A stretch of 64,000 nucleotides of DNA from Palsa-461 sp036844945. GTDB lineage: Bacteria; Actinomycetota; Acidimicrobiia; Acidimicrobiales; RAAP-2. Under the pieces are notes generated by a model. The model was not told the DNA's origin. It did no database searches and saw only the letters and a list, made by a program, of their open reading frames with translations. How positions within the stretch are numbered: position 1 is the first letter of the stretch; the number at the start of each line of letters is the position of its first letter. The position numbers and the translations under genes are program-made. The stretch is from contig DAIUEV010000006.1 of NCBI GenBank assembly GCA_036844945.1, forward strand, positions 1 through 64,000, in the 5' to 3' direction. This document shows, one piece after another, positions 1-8,143 of the stretch.

Positions 1-248
1 ACAACGACCCCTTCCAGCTTCGAATGACCAAGATGGCCGTCAATCAGATGCAGGATGTCCAGGGCTTTCAGGCGCACATCACCACCGCGCACCTGATGCA
101 TCTGATGTCGTCCGCTGGGGAGTCTGACCCGGACTATGCGTTGCGGCTTCCCGACGCCCGGCGCCGGCCCATGGTCCAGAAGGCCTTCGAAAACTACGAG
201 TTGCGCAAAGCCGAGCAAGGCACCCACCCCGGCAGATCTCCGGCCTGA
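1..248 (+). CDS. C-terminal end of an enoyl-CoA hydratase/isomerase (crotonase) family protein, 5' truncated by window edge
   Basis: An open frame enters from the left edge (reading from base 3) and ends at the stop at 246-248. The visible ~81 residues contain KMAVNQMQDVQGF followed by a helical stretch rich in His, Met and Leu. This resembles the C-terminal helices of crotonase-fold acyl-CoA hydratases, where an AVNQ-x-QDxQG segment precedes a HLxHL helix. The catalytic oxyanion-hole motifs would lie upstream, outside the window, so function cannot be confirmed. An internal ATG at 24 is not a likely start because the frame is open before it. The assignment rests on C-terminal resemblance only. 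Confidence 0.55.
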   Translation, partial: NDPFQLRMTKMAVNQMQDVQGFQAHITTAHLMHLMSSAGESDPDYALRLPDARRRPMVQKAFENYELRKAEQGTHPGRSPA

Positions 249-321
249 ACGAGAGCCGGCAAGATGCGCTGGGCCTGCCATTAGAGCGTCGGCTCAGATG
301 ACAGCTTCGCCCCGCCTGGAG

Positions 322-453
322 CTACGGTGACCAGCTTCGCCACCTCTTCGACGGCCTCGCCGGCCAGGTCGGCCGCGTCACCGCACTCGCCCTGCCGATC
401 CCACTGGCGGCACCGGTGATGACGGCGATCTTCACAACGAGTCTTCCGGGCAT
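322..453 (-). pseudogene. Stub of a short-chain dehydrogenase/reductase (N-terminal ~27 codons only)
   Basis: An ATG at 453 begins two bases after the stop of the upstream aldehyde dehydrogenase. It opens a 43-codon frame whose first part reads KIAVITGAASGIGRA, an exact SDR cofactor-binding start (beta-1 followed by TGxxxGIG at about residues 13-20). After about residue 26 the homology stops and the frame ends at 322. The other ~220 residues of an SDR, including the YxxxK catalytic pair, are absent. The close spacing shows it was once the last gene of the aldehyde dehydrogenase operon. It is a dead remnant, not a functional enzyme. Confidence 0.7.
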
Positions 454-455
454 CG

Positions 456-1820
456 TCAGTCTGAGGAGATGAACACGTTCTTCGTGTCGGTGAAAGAGTC
501 GAGCGCGTCTGGGCCGAGCTCACGTCCCAGCCCCGACTGCTTGAAACCGCCGAAGGGAGTCCAGTACCGGACCGAGGAGTGCGAGTTCACCGACAGGTTG
601 CCGGATTCCACCGCGCGGGCGACCCGAAGTGCTCGTCCGACGTCACGGGTCCAGATGGAGCCCGACAAACCGTAGGGGCTGTCGTTGGCCATCCTGATCG
701 CGTCGGTCTCGTCCTCGAACGGGATCACCACGACGACCGGGCCGAAGATCTCCTCTCGGAACTGCACCGAGTCCTCGGTTACCGGTGCGAGCACGGTTGG
801 CGGGAACCAGAACCCCGGTCCCTCGGGCGCGGTTCCTCGGAACGCCACCGGCGCATCATCGGGCACGTATCCATCCACCTTGTTTCGGTGCTCGTCGCTG
901 ATCAACGGCCCCATCTCGCTCTCCTCGAGGGCGGGGTCAAGCACCTTGAGCCCGGTCACCGCCGGCTCGAGCAGAGCCATGAAACGGTCAAAGGCGGACC
1001 GCTCCACAAGGATCCGCGACCGGGCGCAGCAGTCCTGTCCGGCGTTGTCGAAGACGCCGTAGGGGGCGGTTGCAGCGGCCCGCTCGATGTCGGAGTCGGC
1101 GAAGACGATGTTGGCGCTCTTCCCTCCGAGCTCGAGGGTGACCCGCTTGACTTGCTCGGCGCAGCCCGCCATGACCTGCTTGCCCACCTCGGTCGATCCG
1201 GTGAAGCAGACCTTACGGACGGTCGGGTGTGTGACGAACCGCTGACCGACGACGGAGCCCTTCCCGGTCACCACCTGGAACACGTCTTCGGGGATCCCTG
1301 CCGAGCGTGCCAGCTCGCCCAGCCTCAGCGCGGTTAGCGGGGTCAGGCCGGCCGGCTTCAGTACGACCGTGTTGCCGGCCGCGAGCGCCGGGGCGAGCCC
1401 CCACCCGGCGATGGGCATAGGGAAGTTCCACGGGACGATCAATCCGACGACCCCGAGCGGCTCCTTGAAGGTCACGTCGATCCCGCCGGGCACCGGGATC
1501 TGTCGGCCAAGCTGACGCTCCGGCGCGCCCGCGTAGTAGTCGAGCACGTCGCGCACGTTGCCGGCCTCCCACCGTGCATTGGTCACGGTGTGCCCGGAGT
1601 TGGCCACCTCCAGCTGCGCCAGTTCCTCGACCGCCGCATCGACCGCCTGGGCGAACCTGCGCAGCAGGCGGGCCCGGTCGGCCGGGGCGGTTTGTGCCCA
1701 ATGGGCCTGGGCTCGGCCCGCCCGATCGATGGCTAGATCCACCTCGCTCTCGTCGGCCTGGTGGACCCGGGTGAACGGCACGCCGGTGGTCGGGTTGACG
1801 ACCGGTGCGTCGGCGCTCAC
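456..1820 (-). CDS. NAD(P)-dependent aldehyde dehydrogenase (AldC/PuuC-like)
   Basis: This 454-residue member of the aldehyde dehydrogenase superfamily oxidises an aldehyde to the acid with NAD(P)+. All core signatures are visible: the VPWNFP cofactor-binding segment near residue 129, the FTGSTEVG Rossmann element near 206, the general base Glu in LELGGKS (residue 230) and the nucleophile Cys in GQDCC (residue 264). It is slightly short at the N terminus compared with the usual ~480-500 residues. The GTG start at 1820 overlaps the stop of a glutamine-synthetase remnant (GTGA), and an SDR stub follows. The order permease, GS remnant, ALDH, SDR matches actinobacterial glnA4/aldC-type loci, so an amino-aldehyde from amine or polyamine breakdown is a reasonable inferred substrate. 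Confidence 0.9.
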   Translation of the reverse strand: MSADAPVVNPTTGVPFTRVHQADESEVDLAIDRAGRAQAHWAQTAPADRARLLRRFAQAVDAAVEELAQLEVANSGHTVTNARWEAGNVRDVLDYYAGAPERQLGRQIPVPGGIDVTFKEPLGVVGLIVPWNFPMPIAGWGLAPALAAGNTVVLKPAGLTPLTALRLGELARSAGIPEDVFQVVTGKGSVVGQRFVTHPTVRKVCFTGSTEVGKQVMAGCAEQVKRVTLELGGKSANIVFADSDIERAAATAPYGVFDNAGQDCCARSRILVERSAFDRFMALLEPAVTGLKVLDPALEESEMGPLISDEHRNKVDGYVPDDAPVAFRGTAPEGPGFWFPPTVLAPVTEDSVQFREEIFGPVVVVIPFEDETDAIRMANDSPYGLSGSIWTRDVGRALRVARAVESGNLSVNSHSSVRYWTPFGGFKQSGLGRELGPDALDSFTDTKNVFISSD

Positions 1821-2056
1821 AGGCGTTCAAAGCCGCGGAATCGCTCCCAGTCGGTCACGCACGACTCGAAGGCGGCCAGTTCGATCGTTGCCATGTTGGG
1901 GTAATGCTCCACGACGTCGTCCCCGAAGGCGCATCGGGCGATGTCACTGTGCTCGAACAGCGTCGGTGATGGCGAGAAGGACGGTGTCGACCTCGTTGTT
2001 CTCCACCAGGCGGCACAGCTCCTCGAGAGAGACCACGCCTCCTGTGGTTCGCTCAC
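1817..2056 (-). pseudogene. Internally deleted glutamine-synthetase-like gene (gamma-glutamylpolyamine synthetase type)
   Basis: Two pieces of a glutamine-synthetase fold gene are joined with the whole catalytic barrel missing. In one frame 2036-1965 reads VSLEELCRLVENNEVDTVLL, the typical beta-Grasp N terminus of class I GS-like proteins. In the next frame 1960-1817 ends with a SDIARCAFGDDVVEHY and VTDWER pattern, which is the conserved GS C terminus. About 350-400 codons are lost, and there is also a small frame slip near the start. A GTG at 2056 overlaps the permease stop (GTGA), and the end overlaps the aldehyde dehydrogenase start. The remnant therefore keeps the original operon joints. 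A 79-codon frame still exists but cannot make a working synthetase. Confidence 0.8.
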
Positions 2057-3630
2057 GTCGTGCGGTCCAGCTCCACCTCGAGGGACTCGATGACTTGGAG
2101 TTCCCTCTCGATCTCCTCGAGCCGCGTCTCGTCACCCTGGGGCCGGGGACCCTTGAACCACTTGCGGGCGCTCACCAGCCAGAAAACTCCGGCATAGAGC
2201 AGGACGACCCCAACCGCCACCGGTGTGTAGTTGAAGTCGTGCCAGGTGATAGGGCTGGCCGTGGGGAGCACGAAGAGAACGGTGATGATCCCGACCCAAG
2301 CCACGCCAACCCATCCCACCAAGGTGCTCCATCTTCCGAGGTGCCAAGGTCCAGGCTTGAAGCTGTCGCCAGCCAGGCGACGTAGGAGCGTCGGGATGAC
2401 ATAAGCGATGTAGAGCCCAATCACCGAGATCGAGATCACGGCCCCATAGGCCACGGAGCTCCAAATCGACGGTATGGCCAAGATGAAGGCGAACACCACG
2501 GCGAAGTAGACGGCTCGACTTGGCGTGCGGGTACGAGGATTGATGTGGTGCCAGAAGTGTGATCCCGGGATGGCACCGTCTCTGGAGAAGGCGTAGATCA
2601 TCCGGGAGTTGGCGGTGACAGACGCCATGCCGCAATAGGCCTGGGCGACCATTGCCACGACGAGGAGCCACTCTCCGCCGTGGCGCCCGATGGCGTCGAT
2701 CCAGATCTGCACCGGGGGTACCCCTGTCTTCGACACGAGGGCTGAGCTGTAGTTGTTGGTGATCGCATAGGTGATACCAACGAGCAGTACGAAGCCAGCG
2801 ATCAGCGACACCCAGATCGAGCGGACAATCCCCTTCGGTCCCGCCAAGGCCGCGTTGTGAGTTTCCTCGGTCATGTGGGCCGAGGCGTCGTAACCGGTGA
2901 ATGTGTACTGCGCCAGGAGCAGCCCGATCATGAAGACGTAGAACCGGTTGTGGTACCCGGTCTCATTCACAAGCCTGGTGAAGACGAACGAGGTCGAGGC
3001 GTGGTGCGCCGGAACGGCCAGGAGGACGGTGACGATCAGCACGACACCAAGGATGTGCCACCACACGCTGACATCGGAGAGGAATGCAACCACCCGGACA
3101 CCAAAGATGTTGAGCCCGGCGTGCAGGATGAGGATGCCCGCGTAGATGAGCAAGGTGTGCCCGGGCGTGGCAGCCCAACCGGTGGTCAAATTGAGGAACG
3201 CGTTGAAGAAAAGGGAGAACCCGTAGTCGATCCCGGCGGTGACGGCCACCTGCCCGAGCAGATTGAACCATCCGGTAAACCAGCTCCAGGCCGGGCCATT
3301 GCGCTTGGCCAGCTTGGCCGACCAGTAGTAGAGGCCGCCGGCGGTGGGATACGCCGAACACACCTCGGCCATGCCGAGGCCCACGATCAACGTCATCAAC
3401 CCAACGAAAATCCACCCCCATGTCATGTCGACCGGGCCACCGTTTGTCATCGCGATCCCGTAGGCCGTCAGGCACCCCGAGAGGATGGAAATGATGGTGA
3501 AGGAGACGGCGAAGTTGGAGAAGCCGCTCATCCGCCGCCGGAGTTCCTGGGCATAGCCCAGCGAGTGCAGTTGACGAATGTCCGCCTCCAGCTCGGCCGA
3601 GGCCGACGGCGGTTCCTCCGTGGTGGTCAT
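2053..3630 (-). CDS. APC-superfamily amino acid/amine permease
   Basis: This 525-residue integral membrane protein has a cytoplasmic N terminus of about 45 residues followed by roughly 12 hydrophobic segments. The start of the core, SGFSNFAVSFTIISILSGC, and the CSAYPTAGGLYYW motif are typical of the GABA/amino-acid permease branch of the APC superfamily. These are proton-coupled importers of amino acids or amines. The charged C-terminal tail is cytosolic. The ATG at 3630 follows a run of G resembling a Shine-Dalgarno sequence. It is the first gene of an operon that once continued into a GS-like gene, an aldehyde dehydrogenase and an SDR, so its substrate was probably an amine or amino acid fed to that pathway. 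With the synthetase destroyed, its present role is unclear. Confidence 0.9.
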   Translation of the reverse strand: MTTTEEPPSASAELEADIRQLHSLGYAQELRRRMSGFSNFAVSFTIISILSGCLTAYGIAMTNGGPVDMTWGWIFVGLMTLIVGLGMAEVCSAYPTAGGLYYWSAKLAKRNGPAWSWFTGWFNLLGQVAVTAGIDYGFSLFFNAFLNLTTGWAATPGHTLLIYAGILILHAGLNIFGVRVVAFLSDVSVWWHILGVVLIVTVLLAVPAHHASTSFVFTRLVNETGYHNRFYVFMIGLLLAQYTFTGYDASAHMTEETHNAALAGPKGIVRSIWVSLIAGFVLLVGITYAITNNYSSALVSKTGVPPVQIWIDAIGRHGGEWLLVVAMVAQAYCGMASVTANSRMIYAFSRDGAIPGSHFWHHINPRTRTPSRAVYFAVVFAFILAIPSIWSSVAYGAVISISVIGLYIAYVIPTLLRRLAGDSFKPGPWHLGRWSTLVGWVGVAWVGIITVLFVLPTASPITWHDFNYTPVAVGVVLLYAGVFWLVSARKWFKGPRPQGDETRLEEIERELQVIESLEVELDRTT

Positions 3631-3814
3631 GTTTGTCCCCCCCCTTGAACCTGGTGTTGAACTGAAGCAGCCGCCAAGTGCCCTGTCAACCGCGCCGCCG
3701 TCTTGGGCATCGCTCCCGTGGCGACGCCACGTGTCGCCTCTCTTGAGTGTTCATAGGGCGGAGCGGATCACATCCGAAGAATGAAAAGCCGCCCGCCAAG
3801 GGGACGGTCGGGCA

Positions 3815-4069
3815 GGAACCGGGGGGTACGTGCCTGCGCGACGACCGCCGTAGCAGTTCCCCCGGTGACGAGTGGTCTGACCCGATGATGCTTCGATGGG
3901 GGCGACCCGCCTAGTTTGGCGAACGCGGCCTCCGATCGGCACCGTTCCGGATGTGACCATGCGCACAGGGCGCTCGCTGCGACACGGGGCCAACACCGGT
4001 GACCTCGAGCAGCTCGGGACGAAGCGCGCCGGCCAGGACCTTGATCGCCTCTTCGTCAGCTTCGGCAAA
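3815..4069 (-). mobile_element. Degenerate IS110-family transposase fragment
   Basis: Reading the minus strand from 4069 to 3815, three successive frames give consecutive pieces of the C-terminal Transposase_20 (IS110/IS116/IS902) domain. First comes LLEVTGVGPVS, then WSHPERCRSEAAFAKLGG, then VAPIEASSGQTTRHRGN. In intact IS110 transposases these three blocks occur in this order in one frame. Here they are broken by at least two frameshifts, and the N-terminal DEDD catalytic domain is missing. No terminal sequences could be recognised. The rest of the gene-free stretch 3631-4190 shows nothing else I can name; it must hold the promoter of the permease gene that starts at 3630. Confidence 0.75.
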
Positions 4070-4190
4070 CTTCGTCCGTCTCCCTCCGCAAGAGGTAGAA
4101 GAACAACGTCAACAGCAACGGGAAAGGAAAGCGCCCACAAGCGCAGTCCGGTGTCCAATGGTCGTAGCCGCTAACAGCAAACACCGTTGG

Positions 4191-5675
4191 TCACGGATTG
4201 GAACGTGCAGGTGATCCTGACAAAAGCCATCCGACGAGCTGTGCGTAGTTCATGAGGTGCTTGTCCCCAACGAAGCCATCGAGGACGTGCTGACGCGCAC
4301 GCGTGCCGAATTCATCGATCTTGTCAGGGCGGACAAGAAGCGCGGCGAGGGTTTCTCCGAACGCTGAAAGGTCCGTTGGATCGTCGATAAGGAGACCCGT
4401 TCCGGGCGCGATCTGTTCGGTGATCCCACCGACGTTCGAGGCCACGACCGCCTTCGACTTCCACATCCCTTCGGCGACGGTCAGCCCGAAACCCTCAGCC
4501 AGGCTCTTCTGTACGATCACCGTGGAGTGTCGCTGGAGGGCGTTCACCATTGCCGCGTTCTCGTCGATGTCCTGCATTGGCAAGGTCACCAACCTGATGC
4601 GGCGCTGGGCGGCCGGAGGCAGTGCCTCCCAGGTGGCCACGCAGTTTGCGAACACTTCGGCACCCTCGGGGTCGTCGGTCACTTCGCTCACCGAGGGACC
4701 CACCAGAACCAGGTCTGCGTCGACGTTCGGTGCCACCGATGAGGCGAAACCCCGCATCACCCCGGCCATGTCCTTCAGCCTGTCCCATCTCGACACCTGA
4801 ACGACTAACGGGACGCCCGGCTCCAGTGATGAGCCGTCAGCGGACAGGATGGACGCTCGGTGTCGGACGATCCCTCTTCTTCCGTCGCGCCGTGTGAAGG
4901 TCCCCATGGAGTCGTCTCCGCCTTTGGGAAGCAGGCCGATGTGGCGAAGCGTGTGAATGACGTCGATCTCCGCCATGTCCTCATTCTTTGCCGAGAACGG
5001 GTCGATCGATGGAGTGATCACCCATGACTTGGACTCGTCGATCCACGACGGGATGTACCTGCGCAGGGAGAAGACGTGCGCTTCGCACGGAGCCAGGTGG
5101 GGACGCAGAAACGCCCACGCTTGGTCGGTCCAGTCGTTTGTCGTCTCGCTACCGACGTGGCATCGCCACACCACATGAGCTCCAGCCTCGGCGAGCTGGG
5201 TCGCCATTCCTGCCGTCTGAGGATCGTGCAGAATGATCACGTCGCCTGCTCGCACGCGACTCCTCATGCTCACGGCGTTCGCTGCAGTGACGTCCGCGTA
5301 GTGGCCCGACTCGCTCGACCCGAGCTCTCCAGCGTCACCGTGTGCCCCGTGGAGGCGATTGTGTATCCGCTTCGTGACGCGGAAGAACTCGGCGTCGCCG
5401 CTCATTACGAGCCAACGGATGTCGACTCCCGCGTCGAGTGTGTAACCGACAAGTACCTCCAGCATCTCGGCGACTCCTCCGCCGGCGGCCGTCGAACTCA
5501 CGTTCCAGACGGTGGTCTCCCGAAGCTGCTGGCTCGCGATCGCAGTGGCCTGCCTGAAGAGCCCGTAGCGCTCCACACCGATGAGCGACTCGAACTTGGA
5601 CAGTGCGCGAACCGGCACCTCGACCTCCCTGACAGTGAGGTTCTCGAAGGGGTGCGGGTCGCGGGGCAGAGACAA
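4191..5675 (-). CDS. Family 4 glycosyltransferase, trehalose synthase (TreT) type
   Basis: This 494-residue GT-B fold protein resembles trehalose glycosyltransferring synthases, which join an NDP-glucose donor and glucose to form trehalose. The N-terminal half carries NVSSTAAGGGVAEML, the glycine-rich acceptor-side loop of this family, and HDPQTAGM. The C-terminal half carries the retaining GT4 signature with its Glu-x7-Glu motif (EGFGLTVAE) and SNVGGI. The start is a TTG at 5675 with a GGGAGG three bases upstream, an unusually short spacing. It stands alone, with no trehalose partner genes nearby. Trehalose production for osmotic or desiccation stress is the likely role. The exact donor nucleotide cannot be read from the sequence. 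Confidence 0.8.
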   Translation of the reverse strand: MSLPRDPHPFENLTVREVEVPVRALSKFESLIGVERYGLFRQATAIASQQLRETTVWNVSSTAAGGGVAEMLEVLVGYTLDAGVDIRWLVMSGDAEFFRVTKRIHNRLHGAHGDAGELGSSESGHYADVTAANAVSMRSRVRAGDVIILHDPQTAGMATQLAEAGAHVVWRCHVGSETTNDWTDQAWAFLRPHLAPCEAHVFSLRRYIPSWIDESKSWVITPSIDPFSAKNEDMAEIDVIHTLRHIGLLPKGGDDSMGTFTRRDGRRGIVRHRASILSADGSSLEPGVPLVVQVSRWDRLKDMAGVMRGFASSVAPNVDADLVLVGPSVSEVTDDPEGAEVFANCVATWEALPPAAQRRIRLVTLPMQDIDENAAMVNALQRHSTVIVQKSLAEGFGLTVAEGMWKSKAVVASNVGGITEQIAPGTGLLIDDPTDLSAFGETLAALLVRPDKIDEFGTRARQHVLDGFVGDKHLMNYAQLVGWLLSGSPARSNP

Positions 5676-5750
5676 AATCCTCCCAGGTTTCCCATTGGGA
5701 CCGGAGAGGCGAGGAAGAGCCGGCCAGGTATGGGGCGCGAGCCGGTGGGA

Positions 5751-6284
5751 TCAGGAACCAGGGGCGCGGCAAGTGCCGGACGGCCAGCCCCAACCCTGGA
5801 GGATCGCCGGCGGGACGGTGATCCCGCACGCCCCGAGCTGTGTAGTGCCGCCCGTCGCGTAGACCTCCCACGGGCCGCCCCGCGGCTTCTCGAAGATGTA
5901 GTAGGAGCCCTCGTCCTGCGAGGACACCTGGGCCTGTGTGGGCTGGTTGGGATTAGGGGACGGCGCGGGCACCATCTGCGCGCCCGCCCAGTAGGTCTCG
6001 GTGGTCGTGTCGACGGCGTAGTAGGTCAGCCCCTGCCTTAGGCCGCTGTATTCGGAGGGGGCAACTCGGATCTGCGCCGCCACTGCGGCGATCAGCTGTG
6101 TCCGCACCGTGTCGGAGATGATCAAGTTCTTCGCGCCTCGGACCGAGGAGGTCGTGGGCGACGCGGCCGCGCCGGTGCTGCTGGTGCTCCGAGGAGCGTG
6201 GGAGCTCGGTGATACCGAGCATCCGGCCGCGACGATGGCCACCGCGGCAAGGGCGGTGAGCCGAAGGTGTTGGCCTCCCCTCAC
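5751..6284 (-). CDS. Secreted lipoprotein of unknown function
   Basis: A basic N terminus (RGGQHLR) is followed by a hydrophobic stretch ending in the lipobox VAAGC, so the mature protein should be lipid-anchored at its Cys on the outer face of the membrane. A Ser/Thr/Pro/Ala-rich linker of about 30 residues follows. The ~125-residue globular part contains the aromatic patch TYYAVDTTTETYWAG and one Cys near the end. No domain is recognised. I prefer the GTG at 6284 because a GGAG lies nine bases upstream; an ATG three codons earlier is the alternative. No operon partners are obvious. Confidence 0.7.
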   Translation of the reverse strand: MRGGQHLRLTALAAVAIVAAGCSVSPSSHAPRSTSSTGAAASPTTSSVRGAKNLIISDTVRTQLIAAVAAQIRVAPSEYSGLRQGLTYYAVDTTTETYWAGAQMVPAPSPNPNQPTQAQVSSQDEGSYYIFEKPRGGPWEVYATGGTTQLGACGITVPPAILQGWGWPSGTCRAPGS

Positions 6285-6419
6285 CAGGCCCATCTCCGGG
6301 TCACACTTCCACCATCAGCGGCACCATACGTCGCCAGCGTGGTCTCTGGTGGGCTCCGTCGGCCAATCTCAGACCCCGAGCATCGCCACCGAAATCATGG
6401 TCCTCGTGGGATTCAGCCG

Positions 6420-6692
6420 CTATTGCTGGACAAGGTCCACAATCGGCATGATGACGGGCGGTTGCGCCAGTTCGATTCCCAGCTCCTCCATGATCGGCCC
6501 GAGATACTTCAGGAACTCGTCGAAGGCCTCCTGGCTCTCCCAGACATCGAAAACCTGAAGCTGGCCATCTTCGCCGAAGCATGAGTGGAGCTTCATGGCG
6601 CTTTCAGGTGCCTCAGCCTGACGGAGGCGATCTCGGCCCTTGGTGTGCTGCTCAAGAGTCATGTTCTTGGTCACGATGTAGATGGCAATCAC
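6420..6692 (-). CDS. Small dimeric alpha/beta-barrel protein (ABM/EthD-like)
   Basis: The protein has 90 residues and starts at a GTG preceded by AAGGAGTT at good spacing. The pattern is that of the ferredoxin-like dimeric alpha/beta barrel: a first strand (IAIYIVTKNM), a helix, a strand (LQVFDVWES), a helix rich in Glu and Phe, and a final hydrophobic strand. VFDVWESQEAFDEFL is characteristic of putative antibiotic-biosynthesis-monooxygenase-like proteins of this size. Such proteins act as small cofactor-free oxygenases, or simply bind small ligands. No substrate can be inferred and the neighbours do not help. Confidence 0.7.
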   Translation of the reverse strand: MIAIYIVTKNMTLEQHTKGRDRLRQAEAPESAMKLHSCFGEDGQLQVFDVWESQEAFDEFLKYLGPIMEELGIELAQPPVIMPIVDLVQQ

Positions 6693-6936
6693 GAGCGGTG
6701 AACTCCTTAGTTGGCTGGCTACTCATCACATTCGTCGGTAGGCCCTCGGGTGGATCACAGCAATTCGAGGGTGCCAAACCGGCTGGTCCAGGCGGAGCAT
6801 AGGACCGGCCGGATGAACCCACCGAGTGAGCCCCTATCGTGCCGGTCCGTCGTCGCTCGGTTCCGCAGTTCTGCTCTTGTTCGGTTCGAGTCCGCTTTGT
6901 GGTCGAGGGGTGTCGTCATCTGGCCCACCCGCAGCG

Positions 6937-7449
6937 TCACTCGGTGAGGACCAGGTGCTGCTTACCGTCGATCAATTCGCGCGCCGCGTCAAGGTGTCCG
7001 GTGTGCGCGGCGGTCTCAGTAATGACGTGAAGCATGATCTCTCGGACGCTGTCGAGCCGCCACGATTCGAAGAATTCCGGCCACCATGCCGGGGCTGCAT
7101 CGAGAGAGTCGACGCCGGTGATGATCGAATTGGCACGTTCGATGTTGCTCCGGTACCGCTGGAGCACCGCCTCGGCGGAGTCCTCGATACCTACGTCCCA
7201 GGCATTGACCGATGAGTCGAGGGCATCTTCGACGGCCGTTTGGTCCCCAGCGATGACGGCCTGAAACCAGAAGCGCTCCACGTCCAAGGACAAGTGGTTC
7301 ACCAGGCCGAGGCAGGTCCAGCGGGACGGAAGGACCGGACGCCGGAGGTCGGCATCTTCGAGGCCCCGGAGGGCCTCGAAGATGCGCTCGCGTTGACCCG
7401 TCAATGCATGCAACAGCGCTTCTTCCTCGTTCGACGGCGCTGACGGCAT
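6937..7449 (-). CDS. DinB/DUF664-family four-helix protein
   Basis: The protein has 170 residues and an AAGGAG ribosome site ahead of the ATG at 7449. It has the layout of DinB-like metal-binding four-helix bundles: a first helix ending in LRRPVLPSRWTCLGLVNHL, where the His is the usual first metal ligand, and a later HVITETAAHTGHLDAAREL, which supplies the second and third His. The DUF664 branch is common in actinobacteria and is often thought to contain thiol-S-transferases linked to mycothiol or bacillithiol. The specific reaction is not known. It is encoded alone. Confidence 0.85.
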   Translation of the reverse strand: MPSAPSNEEEALLHALTGQRERIFEALRGLEDADLRRPVLPSRWTCLGLVNHLSLDVERFWFQAVIAGDQTAVEDALDSSVNAWDVGIEDSAEAVLQRYRSNIERANSIITGVDSLDAAPAWWPEFFESWRLDSVREIMLHVITETAAHTGHLDAARELIDGKQHLVLTE

Positions 7450-7705
7450 TCGTTCGATCTCCTTCCGGTCCTGATTCGGTGTTCCTTGGAAACGATCGCT
7501 CTCCGCTCATCGGGCACCCACGGCCACGGCTGATGAATCGGATGGAACTCGGGAGGGGCGATCCTGGGGTGTGAAAGCGGACGATGTCTGAAAGGTCACG
7601 CCACTGTCACTTCCGACTGTAGACGTATCCATCCTGGTCTGAGCTTCGGAGGTGAACCTCGAACGAGGGCGCATGATCCTTTCCCTTGGCGGGTAGAAGA
7701 GGCGC

Positions 7706-7945
7706 ATGCCCCCGAACCGCTTTGACTACGAGTTCACTATCTGGCCGCAGGATCATGTACGCGAGCGGTCGGTGTTCGAGGTGTTTCGCCGCATCACTCC
7801 CCGCACCTCGCTGACTATGACCGAAGGCGAGTTCTGGGAGTTCCTCAGTCAGTTGCGTGGAAGCGGGCTGACCGTGCTCGAAGCGACCAAGGTGCCACAC
7901 CGAGATGGGTCCGGGGGGAACCGCGAAGCCCGGCATGCGGCCTAG
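7706..7945 (+). CDS. Hypothetical protein, 79 residues
   Basis: A short frame starts at an ATG with AGAAGAGG upstream. The first ~65 residues have protein-like composition (MTEGEFWEFLSQLRGSGL) and read like one alpha/beta unit. The last ~15 residues are low-complexity and basic. No family is recognised, and there is no signal peptide or membrane segment. The gene lies alone between a minus-strand DinB-like gene and an ABC transporter. It could be a real small cytosolic protein, but a chance frame cannot be excluded. Confidence 0.4.
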   Translation: MPPNRFDYEFTIWPQDHVRERSVFEVFRRITPRTSLTMTEGEFWEFLSQLRGSGLTVLEATKVPHRDGSGGNREARHAA

Positions 7946-8143
7946 AGCACACATCCACTGGGTCCTGCTCTGATCGGCCAGAAGCCGACCAGCACGCAAG
8001 GGACGCCTCACTCGCGCGACGTCGCTTCGAGGTCAGCCCCTGGGATCGAGCCTGAGGGCCAGAGCCCAGGCCGCTGCTCCGATCCGTCGTTGTCGGAGCA
8101 ACCCGGTCCGAGCGAGGAGCGGGTGCAATAGCCTGCCCAAGCG

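Noticed and set aside
3751..4174. Two overlapping frames of 92 and 135 codons as small genes
   Set aside because: Their products are arginine/proline/serine-rich, and the region is better explained as a frameshifted IS110 transposase.
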